A DNA stretch of 64,000 nt from Bacteroidota bacterium (lineage in GTDB: Bacteria > Bacteroidota > Bacteroidia > Bacteroidales > F082). The stretch is from positions 43,817 through 107,816 of the forward strand of contig JAEWWJ010000064.1 of NCBI GenBank assembly GCA_023396415.1, in the 5' to 3' direction. Positions 8,343-17,547 of the stretch are shown piece after piece. Under the pieces are notes generated by a model. The model was not told where the DNA came from. It saw only the letters and a program-made list of their open reading frames with translations, and did no database searches. Position 1 is the stretch's first letter, and each line of letters starts with the position of its first letter. The translations under genes were made by a program, and so were the position numbers.

Positions 8343-11066
8343 TTATCGTTTCACCATTTTGGCAGAAATGCTGCGTTGGCCATCGGTAAAGTGCAAGAGA
8401 TACGTGCCGGTTTTAAGTGAGCCGACCGACAGTATGGTTTTTCCATCAGCACCAATTTTGGCGTGCCCTGCAAGTACGGTGCTTCCATGCATTGACAGAA
8501 TTTTATACTCCATTTCTTTGTCTGCTGTTGCCAGAAAGCGAACAGTTATATCGTTGATGGCCGGATGGGGCGAAATGCTGAGCATTTGTTCGATTTCAGG
8601 CTCCTCAATTCCTGTGTAAATGTCTATATTCCAAGTAGCTGTAAACATTCCACGACCATGCGATGCTGCAATAACGGTGTTGTCGCTTTCGCGCAAACGC
8701 AGCATGTCAACTCGCACATTGCCCATGCCTTCGGCGGCCGGCTGCCAAAGGGTATTGCTTTCGTGTAAAGTGTTGGTAGTCCAGATGCCGGTTTCGGTTG
8801 CAATCATGGCTTGTCCTGAATTTTGGGGATGGTAAAGGGCCCAGCGGATGGGCATATCGGGTAAGTTTCCTTCTTTTTCTTGCCAAGTTTGTCCGCCGTC
8901 CCATGTTTGCCATATTGACGAAACGCCATAGTTTGAAAAAGTTACCAAAAGTGAATCTTCTGAGCCTCCAATGGCAACTGACGAAATATTGGCAGTGGGG
9001 AAGGCCGTAGAGCCAATATCGCTTACAATGGGAAGGTCCTGAGCATTAACCACTTTGTATAATCTTCCTGATTGTGTTCCAACAAACAGATTGGTTGTTC
9101 CGGCAGGAGAGTGTTGCGAATAACCAACATATGAGAATGGAACATTGTTGGCTGTTCCAAGGTTGATTTCCGACAAGCCTGATTCGCTGCCTATACCGCT
9201 GATGCGGGTAAGGGTTCCGGGGTTGGAACCGGCAAAACTCACCGCGTTGGCATACAGTGTATTGCTGCGATAGTCATAGTCTGCAGGCGAAACAAAGGTG
9301 CCGTTTCCGGCATTAATGTAGTCGTAATAATTGTTGTTTTTAAAAATGTAATATGCGTTATAATACACCGATGTGATAAATAAATTGGGTTCATTTTGGT
9401 CCCAAAAGCAAGCAGCACCATCACCACCGCTATACATATCATTGATGGTTAATGAGTTTGCTGTAAACTTTAAACTTCCATTGTCTTGAAGTCCGCCAAC
9501 ATATTGTTCGTTGCCCGCAATGGGATTGATGCCGCATGAGTAAAACTGAAGGGTGTTGAAATTTTGGTTGCGTTCAACAAAAGTTGGAATTGTGAGTTGG
9601 GCATTGTTGGACAAAAATACGCCACCATCGCTTGCAAACAGAGCCTGTTGCGGGTGATTGGGCCGGTATTGGATGTTGTGCTGATCGGCATGAACGTATT
9701 CATCGCCACCACCATAGTACATCAGCGACCAGTCGGAAACTTTTGTCCAGTTTTGTCCGCCGTTACTGCTTTTCCAAAGATCGAGCCCTCCGGAAAACAC
9801 CATACTGGGATTGGTGGGATCAACCTTCAACACAAAAGCGTGCCAGGCAAGGGTGCTCCAATCGGTAGAAGGGATGTTAATGGGCGACCAACTGGCTCCC
9901 GCATCGGTTGATTTGGCCATGTAACGCCCTCTGTAATAATTAAATCCATCATTATAACCGGCTGAAAATTGAGCATAAATGATATTCGGATTTGATGGTG
10001 CGGAGGCTACCAAAGTACGGGCAGGAATTTTATAATAACTTTCGTTTTGGATCATGGTGTTGTAGCTAGTGTTGGCGGTCCAGCTTCCGGGCAGGCCACT
10101 ATCCGACCACAAGATTACTGCGCCGCCTTTGAGGTCGAGGTTTTCCATGGTTCCAATAAAAATACGGTTGTTGGCAGTAATTTCAATTTGGGCCGGTGCA
10201 TAAAACTTGCCATTTTGTCCCGGTATCTCCGGTAAAACCTGCTGCCATGTTTCACCTCCGTCGGTGGAGCGGTACAAGCCATCGGAAGGGGTACTTATGT
10301 GCGAAACACCCTGATAATCACCCGAAACAACGGCTGCATAAATCACACTTACACCGTTTTCATTGCGCACTTTTACGTCGGTTACATAAGCAAAATCGGC
10401 GGTTGACGACAGCAACTCCCAGGTGAATCCACCATCGGTGCTTTTCATGATTCCCATTCCCAATCCTGTGGATTCGCGGTAGATGACCCGTGCCGTTTGG
10501 GCTTCGCCGGTGCCGGCATAAAGTGTCATTGTATTGTTGGGGTCGTAGGCAAGCGAGCTGATGGCCATATTGGGCATAAAATCGCTGATGGATTCCCAGT
10601 CGGAGCTTAAGTTGGTGACATCGTAATTGTAAAACAAACCTCCGGTGATGCCGGCAGCAAATGCAGCTTTGTCCTGTATATCGTTGGGATCGAACATGAT
10701 AGCGCGTGTTCGTCCGCCCATTTCGGCCCGTTGTCCTTGCCAACTAATGGTCAGGTTGCGGTTGCCGCGCTCAGCTTGCTGTTGGGTTTGCAGAAAAGCA
10801 GTGTATTGTCGCTTTAAAGGCACATATCCAAGATCGGGATCAAGGGTTTGAAAATAATTTTGAATGGCAGCCACATCAGGACGATCGGCTTTTGGAATGT
10901 CTTTGAGCTTCACATCGGACTGCGGGATTTCTTTCATGGCTTGATGCAAAAATGCCTCATAAACAATACGTTGATCGTTTTTTGGTTGGTGCAGTACAAA
11001 GGTAATGGCTAAGGCTACAACGGTCGCGGGAAGCAATACCGGTAAGATTCTTTTACGTGACATCAT
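8343..11066 (-). CDS. large secreted beta-propeller protein with T9SS sorting domain
   Basis: A 907-residue exported protein. Residues 1-25 form a signal-anchor-like hydrophobic segment; about 105-815 is a sortilin/Vps10-like beta-propeller region with Asp-box motifs (KSTDGGFTW ~208, RSTDGGETW ~266, KSTDAGASW ~385, KSSNGGQNW ~432, TWDGGQTW ~721); residues about 828-907 are a type A C-terminal sorting domain (SISPHPAINDITVRF ... GTYLLHFTDGQRSISAKMVKR). Such domains direct the protein through the type IX secretion system to the cell surface or medium. The ligand or enzymatic activity is unknown; propellers of this type include glycosidases and adhesins, but no catalytic site is recognised. T9SS machinery genes are not in the window. 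Confidence 0.85.
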   Translation of the reverse strand: MMSRKRILPVLLPATVVALAITFVLHQPKNDQRIVYEAFLHQAMKEIPQSDVKLKDIPKADRPDVAAIQNYFQTLDPDLGYVPLKRQYTAFLQTQQQAERGNRNLTISWQGQRAEMGGRTRAIMFDPNDIQDKAAFAAGITGGLFYNYDVTNLSSDWESISDFMPNMAISSLAYDPNNTMTLYAGTGEAQTARVIYRESTGLGMGIMKSTDGGFTWELLSSTADFAYVTDVKVRNENGVSVIYAAVVSGDYQGVSHISTPSDGLYRSTDGGETWQQVLPEIPGQNGKFYAPAQIEITANNRIFIGTMENLDLKGGAVILWSDSGLPGSWTANTSYNTMIQNESYYKIPARTLVASAPSNPNIIYAQFSAGYNDGFNYYRGRYMAKSTDAGASWSPINIPSTDWSTLAWHAFVLKVDPTNPSMVFSGGLDLWKSSNGGQNWTKVSDWSLMYYGGGDEYVHADQHNIQYRPNHPQQALFASDGGVFLSNNAQLTIPTFVERNQNFNTLQFYSCGINPIAGNEQYVGGLQDNGSLKFTANSLTINDMYSGGDGAACFWDQNEPNLFITSVYYNAYYIFKNNNYYDYINAGNGTFVSPADYDYRSNTLYANAVSFAGSNPGTLTRISGIGSESGLSEINLGTANNVPFSYVGYSQHSPAGTTNLFVGTQSGRLYKVVNAQDLPIVSDIGSTAFPTANISSVAIGGSEDSLLVTFSNYGVSSIWQTWDGGQTWQEKEGNLPDMPIRWALYHPQNSGQAMIATETGIWTTNTLHESNTLWQPAAEGMGNVRVDMLRLRESDNTVIAASHGRGMFTATWNIDIYTGIEEPEIEQMLSISPHPAINDITVRFLATADKEMEYKILSMHGSTVLAGHAKIGADGKTILSVGSLKTGTYLLHFTDGQRSISAKMVKR

Positions 11067-11121
11067 TTCAGTTTTAGGAAAAGTTTCATTTGGTTTTATG
11101 GCGTAGTATCTAAATACTCAA

Positions 11122-13926
11122 TCAATGGGCTTCGAGCCAGTTTTCGCCAGTATTGACTTCTGTTTCCAATGCAACACTCAATTTAACGGCGTTTTGCATA
11201 TAACCGGCAACAATTTTTTTCAAGTTTTCCAGCTCATCGCGATGGGCATCAAATACCAGTTCGTCATGCACTTGCAAAATCATTTTTGATTGCATATTAT
11301 TCTTTTTCAAATGGTTATGAATTTGAATCATGGCAATTTTTATCATATCAGCCGAAGTTCCTTGAATGGGTGCATTGATGGCATTTCGCTCAGCGAAACC
11401 GCGAACCACGCTGTTGGAAGCATTAATATCTCTCAACAATCGTCGGCGACCGAGCATTGTTTCTACAAATCCATTTTTTCGGGCTAGTTCAATTTGGTTG
11501 TTCATATAGGCTTTGATGCCAGGATATTCTCTAAAATAGCTGCTGATGATGTTGGCTGCTTCTCCACGAGAGATTCCCAGCCGTTCGGAAAGGCCAAAGG
11601 CGGAGATGCCGTATATTATTCCGAAGTTAACCATCTTGGCGTTGCGGCGCATCTCTTTGGTAACATTTTCTAATGCAACATCATACACTTTTGATGCCGT
11701 GGCAGTGTGGATATCGAGGCCTTGGTTAAAAGCTTCAATCATGGCAGTGTCGCCACTTAAATGGGCGATAATACGCAATTCGACTTGAGAATAATCGGCG
11801 GCCAGAAGGATGTAATTTTTGTTTCTGGGAACGAAAGCTTTTCTGATTTCACGTCCGCGTTCGGTGCGAATGGGGATGTTTTGCAAGTTGGGATTGTTGG
11901 AGCTAAGGCGACCGGTGGCTGCAACAGCCTGATTGTAAGAGGTATGTATGCGCCCATCGCGGGGGTTCACCAAATCGGGAAGGGTGTCAACATAAGTTGA
12001 TTTTAGTTTGGTGAGTGAACGGTAGTCAAGGATGAGTTGAACGATAGGGTGGACGTGAATCATTTTGCTCAACACCTCTTCGCCGGTAGGATATTGTCCT
12101 GTTTTGGTTTTTTTAGCGTTGGTGGTGAGTCCCATTTTTTCAAATAAAACTTCGCCAAGTTGTTTAGGTGAACCTATATTGAAGGTGCTTTCCGAAAGGC
12201 TATAAATTTCCTTTTCAACTTGATTTATTTCCAGCTCAAGCTCTTTCCCTATCTGATTAAGTATAACGTTATCAACACGTACACCTTCAGCTTCCATGGC
12301 CGCCAAAACAGGAACGAGAGGCATTTCGATCTGATGAAAAAGATCATTCAGTTGCGATTTTATTAGAAGCGGCTCAAAAACTTGCTTTAGCTGCAAGGTG
12401 ATATCGGCATCTTCAGCAGCGTATTCTTTTACCTCTTCAGGATCGGCATCACGCATGGTTCCTTGATTTTTCCCTTTTTTTCCGATCAAGGTTTCAATGG
12501 AAACAGGAGAGTAATTCAGATAATTTTCGGCCAAAACATCCATGTTGTGGCGTTGGTCGGGTTCGATGAGGTAATGGGCAATCATGGTGTCGAACAGCGG
12601 TCCTTTTACCTCAATGTCGTACCAGCGCAACACCGCGATGTCATACTTCAGGTTTTGCCCAATTTTTTCGATAGATTCATTATCAAAAAAAGGTTTAAAT
12701 AACCGAAGCGTCTGTTGACATTCGTGATAGTTGTCGGGCAGATGTACGTACCAAGCATGGGCGGGTTTTACGGCAAAAGACATTCCCACCAGTTCGGCAG
12801 TGTGGGCATCAATAGCTGTGGTTTCTGTATCGAAACACACTGAAGAATAATTCATTAACTCTTGAACCAAGGCCTTTATTTCGCCTTCGCCCGAAACGCT
12901 GAGGTACTGGTGTGGTGTTTCGGACAGGGTTTTTTTACTTGTATTTTGGAAAGGATCGAGTCCATCAGCATCGAGTTGACTGAAAAGATCCATTGTTGTT
13001 CCAGCTTTGTTTTGCGGTGCAACATCTTGGCCTGCGGCGCGGCTGGCGTCGTCAAGCATCCTTTTGGCAAAGGTTCTGAATTCTAATTCATCGAAAATTA
13101 TTTTCAACTTCTCCATATCGGGCGCCGAAACCTTTAATTTTTCGGGTTCAAAAGCAATGGGAACATCAGTGATAATGGTAGCCAACTGCTTTGATTGAAT
13201 GGCCGAGGCGGTATTGTTTTCGACGTTTTCTTTAAGTTTTCCCTTTAGATCGGTCGTATTTTGCAGCAAATTTTCAATTGAGCCATATTCGGCAATGAGT
13301 TTGGCGGCCGTTTTTTCGCCCACTCCCGGCACACCGGGAATGTTATCGGAAGCATCGCCCATAAGGCCTAAAATGTCAATCAATTGCTCGGGTCGCTCTA
13401 TTCCATACCTTTCACAAATTTCGGGGATGCCCCAAATCACTGGGTCTTCGCCTGCACGGGCGGGCTTATACATGAAGATGTTTTCGCTTACCAGCTGTCC
13501 AAAATCTTTGTCGGGAGTCATCATATAAGTGATAAAACCTTCTTTTTCAGCGGCTTTCGCTAAGGTTCCGATCACATCGTCGGCCTCAAAACCATCTACC
13601 ATCAGCAGCGGAATGTTGAAGGCTTTAACCAACTCAATAATGTGCGGAATGGCCGCGGAAAGGTCGTCGGGCATTTTTTCGCGATTGGCTTTATAGGCGG
13701 CAAAATCAGTATGACGTTGGGTAGGTGATGCTGTGTCGAAAGCTACGCCAATGTGGGTTGGTTTTTCTTTTTTCAGCACCTCATATAAGGTGTTGGCAAA
13801 TCCTAAGATGGCAGAGGTGTTAAAACCTTTTGAATTGATGCGCGGGTTTTTATTTAAGGCAAAAAAGGCCCTGTAAATCAATGCCATAGCATCGAGAAGG
13901 AAGAGTTTCGGTTGAGGTTCTGTCAT
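11122..13926 (-). CDS. polA: DNA polymerase I
   Basis: A 934-residue family A polymerase with all three domains. The 5'-3' exonuclease occupies about 1-300 (FLLDAMALIYRAFFAL, GFEADDVIGTLA, GLMGDASDNIPGVPGVG helix-hairpin-helix). The 3'-5' exonuclease is at about 340-530 and keeps the catalytic DTET motif (VCFDTETTAIDAH), so proofreading is probably active. The polymerase domain (about 550-934) shows DYSQVELRIIAHLSGD (motif A), RRNAKMVNFGIIYG (motif B) and QVHDELVFD (motif C). It functions in repair and Okazaki fragment maturation. The stop lies 55 bases before the propeller gene on the same strand. Its upstream 295-base gap is shared with the divergent aminotransferase operon; I found no exact -7 box for polA. 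Confidence 0.97.
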   Translation of the reverse strand: MTEPQPKLFLLDAMALIYRAFFALNKNPRINSKGFNTSAILGFANTLYEVLKKEKPTHIGVAFDTASPTQRHTDFAAYKANREKMPDDLSAAIPHIIELVKAFNIPLLMVDGFEADDVIGTLAKAAEKEGFITYMMTPDKDFGQLVSENIFMYKPARAGEDPVIWGIPEICERYGIERPEQLIDILGLMGDASDNIPGVPGVGEKTAAKLIAEYGSIENLLQNTTDLKGKLKENVENNTASAIQSKQLATIITDVPIAFEPEKLKVSAPDMEKLKIIFDELEFRTFAKRMLDDASRAAGQDVAPQNKAGTTMDLFSQLDADGLDPFQNTSKKTLSETPHQYLSVSGEGEIKALVQELMNYSSVCFDTETTAIDAHTAELVGMSFAVKPAHAWYVHLPDNYHECQQTLRLFKPFFDNESIEKIGQNLKYDIAVLRWYDIEVKGPLFDTMIAHYLIEPDQRHNMDVLAENYLNYSPVSIETLIGKKGKNQGTMRDADPEEVKEYAAEDADITLQLKQVFEPLLIKSQLNDLFHQIEMPLVPVLAAMEAEGVRVDNVILNQIGKELELEINQVEKEIYSLSESTFNIGSPKQLGEVLFEKMGLTTNAKKTKTGQYPTGEEVLSKMIHVHPIVQLILDYRSLTKLKSTYVDTLPDLVNPRDGRIHTSYNQAVAATGRLSSNNPNLQNIPIRTERGREIRKAFVPRNKNYILLAADYSQVELRIIAHLSGDTAMIEAFNQGLDIHTATASKVYDVALENVTKEMRRNAKMVNFGIIYGISAFGLSERLGISRGEAANIISSYFREYPGIKAYMNNQIELARKNGFVETMLGRRRLLRDINASNSVVRGFAERNAINAPIQGTSADMIKIAMIQIHNHLKKNNMQSKMILQVHDELVFDAHRDELENLKKIVAGYMQNAVKLSVALETEVNTGENWLEAH

Positions 13927-14182
13927 AAGTTAAACGATTGAAAGGGTAAAAATACGGAAATGCTTTGGAGTGGAGCAAGCGAATCCCCATAAACCATTTT
14001 TTGGAATGGATTTGTTGTGTTTTGGTGGTCAAGCAGCAAAAGCATAAAAAGTTGGTAGAGCGTTTGGGTTACAAGCAAAAAGCTTGGCTTAGTAAAACGT
14101 TGTTTAATAATGGATTGTGAAAAGCTGTCCTAATTTAGACGCATTTTAAATCAAAACAATCAATCTACATCAAAAACAAGAC

Positions 14183-14190
14183 TATTTTTG
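14183..14190 (+). promoter_or_regulatory. -7 box TATTTTTG of the aminotransferase operon
   Basis: TATTTTTG fits TAnnTTTG and lies 31 bases before the ATG at 14222. The remaining part of the 13927-14221 divergent gap shows no other element I can name. Confidence 0.45.
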
Positions 14191-14221
14191 TGTAAAGCTA
14201 CAACCAAAAATAGCCACTAAC

Positions 14222-15379
14222 ATGCCTTCATTTAACGGACATATTTTTTCAAAGCTGCCCAATGCCGGAACTTCCATTTTTGCTGTAATGTCGAAGATGG
14301 CCACCGATCATAAGGCCATTAACCTTTCGCAGGGCTTCCCTGATTTTCAAATTTCATCGGCTTTAATTTCAAAGGTGAATCACTACATGAAAAAGGGGTT
14401 CAACCAATATGCACCTATGCCAGGAGTGCTTGAGCTGCGCCGCGCCATTGCTGCCAAAACGCAACAATCTTATGGTATAGCTTACGATCCCGATGATGAA
14501 ATTACCATCACTGCCGGAGCCACTCAAGCACTTTTTACGGCCATCAGCACCTTTATAAAAGACGAAGATGAAGCCATTATTTTTGAGCCTGCTTATGACA
14601 GCTACGGTCCGGCAGTGCGGTTAAACGGTGGCTTGGTTAAATACGTTGAACTTACAGCGCCTGCGTTTAAAGCCGATTGGAATGATGTGAAAAGGCTGAT
14701 TTCTAACCGCACCCGGATGATCATTGTCAACAGTCCGCACAATCCCACCGGCAGTTTGCTGACCGATGAAGATATGAAACAACTCGAAGCCATGACCCGA
14801 GGCACCGACATTATAGTGATTAGTGATGAGGTGTATGAACACATTATTTTTGATGGACACCAGCACCGAAGTGCCTGCACGTATCCCGATCTTGCAAACC
14901 GTACTTTAATAATTGGTTCATTCGGCAAAACCTTTCATGCTACTGGATGGAAAACGGGTTTTGTGTTGGCACCGGCTGCACTAACCGCCGAATTTAGAAA
15001 ACTGCACCAGTTTGTAGTTTTCGCAACCAATACACCTATTCAATATGCCTTAGCCGATTATTTGGCCGATCCGGAACATTATACACAACTTGCAGCCTTT
15101 TACCAAGCCAAACGCGATTATCTTGCCAGTCGTCTCAGCGCTTCACGCTTTAAGTTGCTGCCTTGCTACGGCACTTATTTTCAGTTACTTCAATACGACG
15201 AAATATCTCAGGAATCCGAAATGGCTTTTGCCGAAAGATTGGTGAAAGAGTATGGCATTGCGTTGATTCCTTTGTCATCGTTTTACCAGAAACAGAGCAA
15301 TCAACAATTGTTACGCATTTGTTTTGCCAAGGAAGAGACTACACTTTCAAAAGCCGCTGATGTTTTATGCAAGATTTAA
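14222..15379 (+). CDS. PLP-dependent methionine/glutamine-type aminotransferase (YbdL/MtnE-like)
   Basis: A 385-residue class I/II aminotransferase. Signatures: NLSQGFPDF at about 34-42, NSPHNPTG at about 170-177, SDEVYEH at about 201-207 and the PLP lysine Lys236 in GSFGKTFHATGWKTG. It resembles E. coli YbdL and MtnE, which transaminate methionine, phenylalanine or the methionine-salvage keto acid using glutamine. Its stop overlaps the start of an omega-amidase gene by 13 bases; the amidase would hydrolyse the 2-oxoglutaramate formed, pulling the reaction forward. This pairing supports glutamine as the amino donor. Confidence 0.85.
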   Translation: MPSFNGHIFSKLPNAGTSIFAVMSKMATDHKAINLSQGFPDFQISSALISKVNHYMKKGFNQYAPMPGVLELRRAIAAKTQQSYGIAYDPDDEITITAGATQALFTAISTFIKDEDEAIIFEPAYDSYGPAVRLNGGLVKYVELTAPAFKADWNDVKRLISNRTRMIIVNSPHNPTGSLLTDEDMKQLEAMTRGTDIIVISDEVYEHIIFDGHQHRSACTYPDLANRTLIIGSFGKTFHATGWKTGFVLAPAALTAEFRKLHQFVVFATNTPIQYALADYLADPEHYTQLAAFYQAKRDYLASRLSASRFKLLPCYGTYFQLLQYDEISQESEMAFAERLVKEYGIALIPLSSFYQKQSNQQLLRICFAKEETTLSKAADVLCKI

Positions 15380-16176
15380 ACATTGCCTACCTTCAAACAG
15401 CCTTACATTGGGAAGATTCGACAGCCAACCGCAACCATTTCGATGGTGTGTTGGAGCAGCAAAAGCAACACAATCACCTTATTGTTTTGCCCGAGACCTT
15501 TACCACGGGCTTTCCGGTTGATCCGCATTTTTTTGCCGAACCTATTGATGGTCCTTCGGTGCAATGGATGCGCGAAAAGGCGGCGCATTACCAATCGGTA
15601 ATTTGTGGAAGCCTTCTAATCAACGAAGCCGGAAAATTTTATAATTGTTTGGTTTGGATGCGACCTGATGGCAGTTTTGAACGCTACCACAAACGACATG
15701 TTTTTAGAATGGGAGGCGAGCACGAGCGAATTGAAGCCGGTGATGCCTTGCTCCATGTTGAACTCAATGGATGGAAGATCAGACCATTGATTTGTTACGA
15801 TCTTCGTTTTCCGGTGTGGAGTCGCAACAAAGTTCAACAGGGGATTTTTGATTACGACCTGTTGATTTATGTCGCCAACTGGCCCAAAGTGCGGTCATGG
15901 CCTTGGAAACAACTGCTGATTGCCCGAGCCATTGAAAACCAAGCTTATGTTTTGGGAGTAAATAGGATAGGAAAAGACGGCTTAGGTTTCGATTATAGTG
16001 GCGATTCGGCCCTACTCGATGCCAAAGGTATTTACGTTTCGCAAGCGTATGCGGAAAAAGAATGTTTGGTAGAAACAACCGCTAATCATGCTGAGTTGCT
16101 GGTTTTCAGAGACAAATTTAATACTTCACTTGATTGGGATGCCTTTAATATCCTACATTTGCCCGTTGATTCTTAA
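15367..16176 (+). CDS. omega-amidase, nitrilase superfamily (YafV/MtnU-like)
   Basis: A 269-residue carbon-nitrogen hydrolase with the Glu-Lys-Cys triad: Glu43 (LPETFTTGF), Lys109 (YHKRHVFRMGGEHE) and Cys143 (LICYDLRFP). The segment around Lys109 and the phrase ICYDLRFPVWSRN are typical of YafV/Nit2 omega-amidases, which convert 2-oxoglutaramate or 2-oxosuccinamate to the keto acid plus ammonia. The 13-base overlap with the upstream aminotransferase gene is strong context for a coupled glutamine-transaminase/omega-amidase pathway. A -7 box for trkA lies within its last codons. Confidence 0.88.
   Translation: MQDLNIAYLQTALHWEDSTANRNHFDGVLEQQKQHNHLIVLPETFTTGFPVDPHFFAEPIDGPSVQWMREKAAHYQSVICGSLLINEAGKFYNCLVWMRPDGSFERYHKRHVFRMGGEHERIEAGDALLHVELNGWKIRPLICYDLRFPVWSRNKVQQGIFDYDLLIYVANWPKVRSWPWKQLLIARAIENQAYVLGVNRIGKDGLGFDYSGDSALLDAKGIYVSQAYAEKECLVETTANHAELLVFRDKFNTSLDWDAFNILHLPVDS
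16130..16161 (+). promoter_or_regulatory. internal promoter for trkAH (TTG-N21-TACATTTG)
   Basis: TTG at 16130-16132 and TACATTTG at 16154-16161, 21 bases apart, lie in the 3' end of the omega-amidase gene and 24 bases before the trkA ATG. This would allow potassium uptake genes to be expressed independently of the aminotransferase pair. Confidence 0.5.
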
Positions 16177-16185
16177 CCTTATTAT

Positions 16186-17526
16186 ATGAATATCATTATT
16201 GCCGGCGATGGCGAAGTTGGGCTGCATCTTGCTGAATCGCTTGTAAATAGCAACCACAATATCACCATTGTTGACCCGCATGAGGACTTACTAAAAATGA
16301 TTGAATCACATGCCGATTTGATGACCATCAACGGCGATTCAACCTCCATTAGTGTGCTTCAACGGGCCAATGTGCGTAAGGCTGATCTTGTGATTTCGGT
16401 CGTGCACGAAGAAAACATCAATTTGATGACCTGCATTTTAGCCAAGAAATTAGGTGCCAAAAAGGTGATTGCACGCGTGAACACCATGGAAAATCTAAGC
16501 CTCCAAAACCGACAAATTTACCAAGAACTGGGAATTGATGCCCTTGTTTCGCCGGAAGATATTGCGGCTCAAGAGATTATATCACTACTTAAGCAAACAG
16601 GCGCCACCGAGGTGGTTGAGTTTTCAGATGGCAAACTCCAGCTTTTTATGATCAAGTTAGAAGCGTCGGCCCCGGTAGTAAACAAGTCGCTCAATCAAAT
16701 TGCTGCTGAATATAAAAACTTGAACTTTAGGGCCGTAGCCATTCATAGAAAACGTTCAACATTCATCCCACGGGGCGAAGATCAGTTTCAAGCCAACGAT
16801 TTGGCCTATGTAATTACCAAGCCCGATGCCATTGACCAATTGCTCGAGTTAGGTGGTAAGGTGGAGCATGACATCCACAACGTGATGATAATCGGTGGAG
16901 GTCGTGTTGGACGCATCACCGCCAAACGTCTCGAGAAGGAAATGAACATCAAAATGGTGGAGAAAGACAAAGACCGCTGCATGTTGCTCACCGATTACCT
17001 CGAAGATACTCTGATTGTAAATGGTGATGCCAGAAACATACAACTGTTAGAAGATGAGGATATTAGAAGTATGGATGCCTTTATCGCCGTTACCAACAAC
17101 ACCGAAACCAACATCCTGACTTGTCTTCATGCCCGAATGAATGGGGTGAAAAAAACCATTGCCTTGGTTGAAAATATAGACTATATTGATATTTCGCAAA
17201 ATATTGGTATTGATACAATTATAAATAAAAAACTGATTGCTGCCAGCTATATGGTGCGCTATACCATGGGATCAGAAGTGCTCACTTTAAAGTGCTTGAG
17301 CGGCATTGAAGCCGATGCTATGGAAATGATTGCCCGTCCGGGTTCGGCCATCACCAAAAAGCCACTCAACAAGCTTAATATTCCCGAAGGCTCCATCATT
17401 GGTGGTGTTGTGCGCGATGAGAAAGCCTATATCGCTGTGGGCGATTTTCAGGTGCAGGAAAACGACAAAGTGGTCGTCTTTGTAATGCCTTCGGCGGTAC
17501 ATAAAGTTGAAAAACTGTTTCATTAA
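16186..17526 (+). CDS. trkA: Trk potassium uptake regulatory subunit TrkA
   Basis: A 446-residue peripheral cytoplasmic protein with two RCK modules. The first Rossmann motif is GDGEVGLHLAES (about 6-17), with an acidic end of strand 2 (IVDPHE); the second is IGGGRVGRITAKRLE (about 236-250). Each is followed by a TrkA-C domain. It binds NAD(H)/nucleotides and gates TrkH. It starts nine bases after the omega-amidase stop and is followed by trkH after 21 bases. Confidence 0.95.
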   Translation: MNIIIAGDGEVGLHLAESLVNSNHNITIVDPHEDLLKMIESHADLMTINGDSTSISVLQRANVRKADLVISVVHEENINLMTCILAKKLGAKKVIARVNTMENLSLQNRQIYQELGIDALVSPEDIAAQEIISLLKQTGATEVVEFSDGKLQLFMIKLEASAPVVNKSLNQIAAEYKNLNFRAVAIHRKRSTFIPRGEDQFQANDLAYVITKPDAIDQLLELGGKVEHDIHNVMIIGGGRVGRITAKRLEKEMNIKMVEKDKDRCMLLTDYLEDTLIVNGDARNIQLLEDEDIRSMDAFIAVTNNTETNILTCLHARMNGVKKTIALVENIDYIDISQNIGIDTIINKKLIAASYMVRYTMGSEVLTLKCLSGIEADAMEMIARPGSAITKKPLNKLNIPEGSIIGGVVRDEKAYIAVGDFQVQENDKVVVFVMPSAVHKVEKLFH

Positions 17527-17547
17527 TTGTAAAGTCCCCGAGCATCG

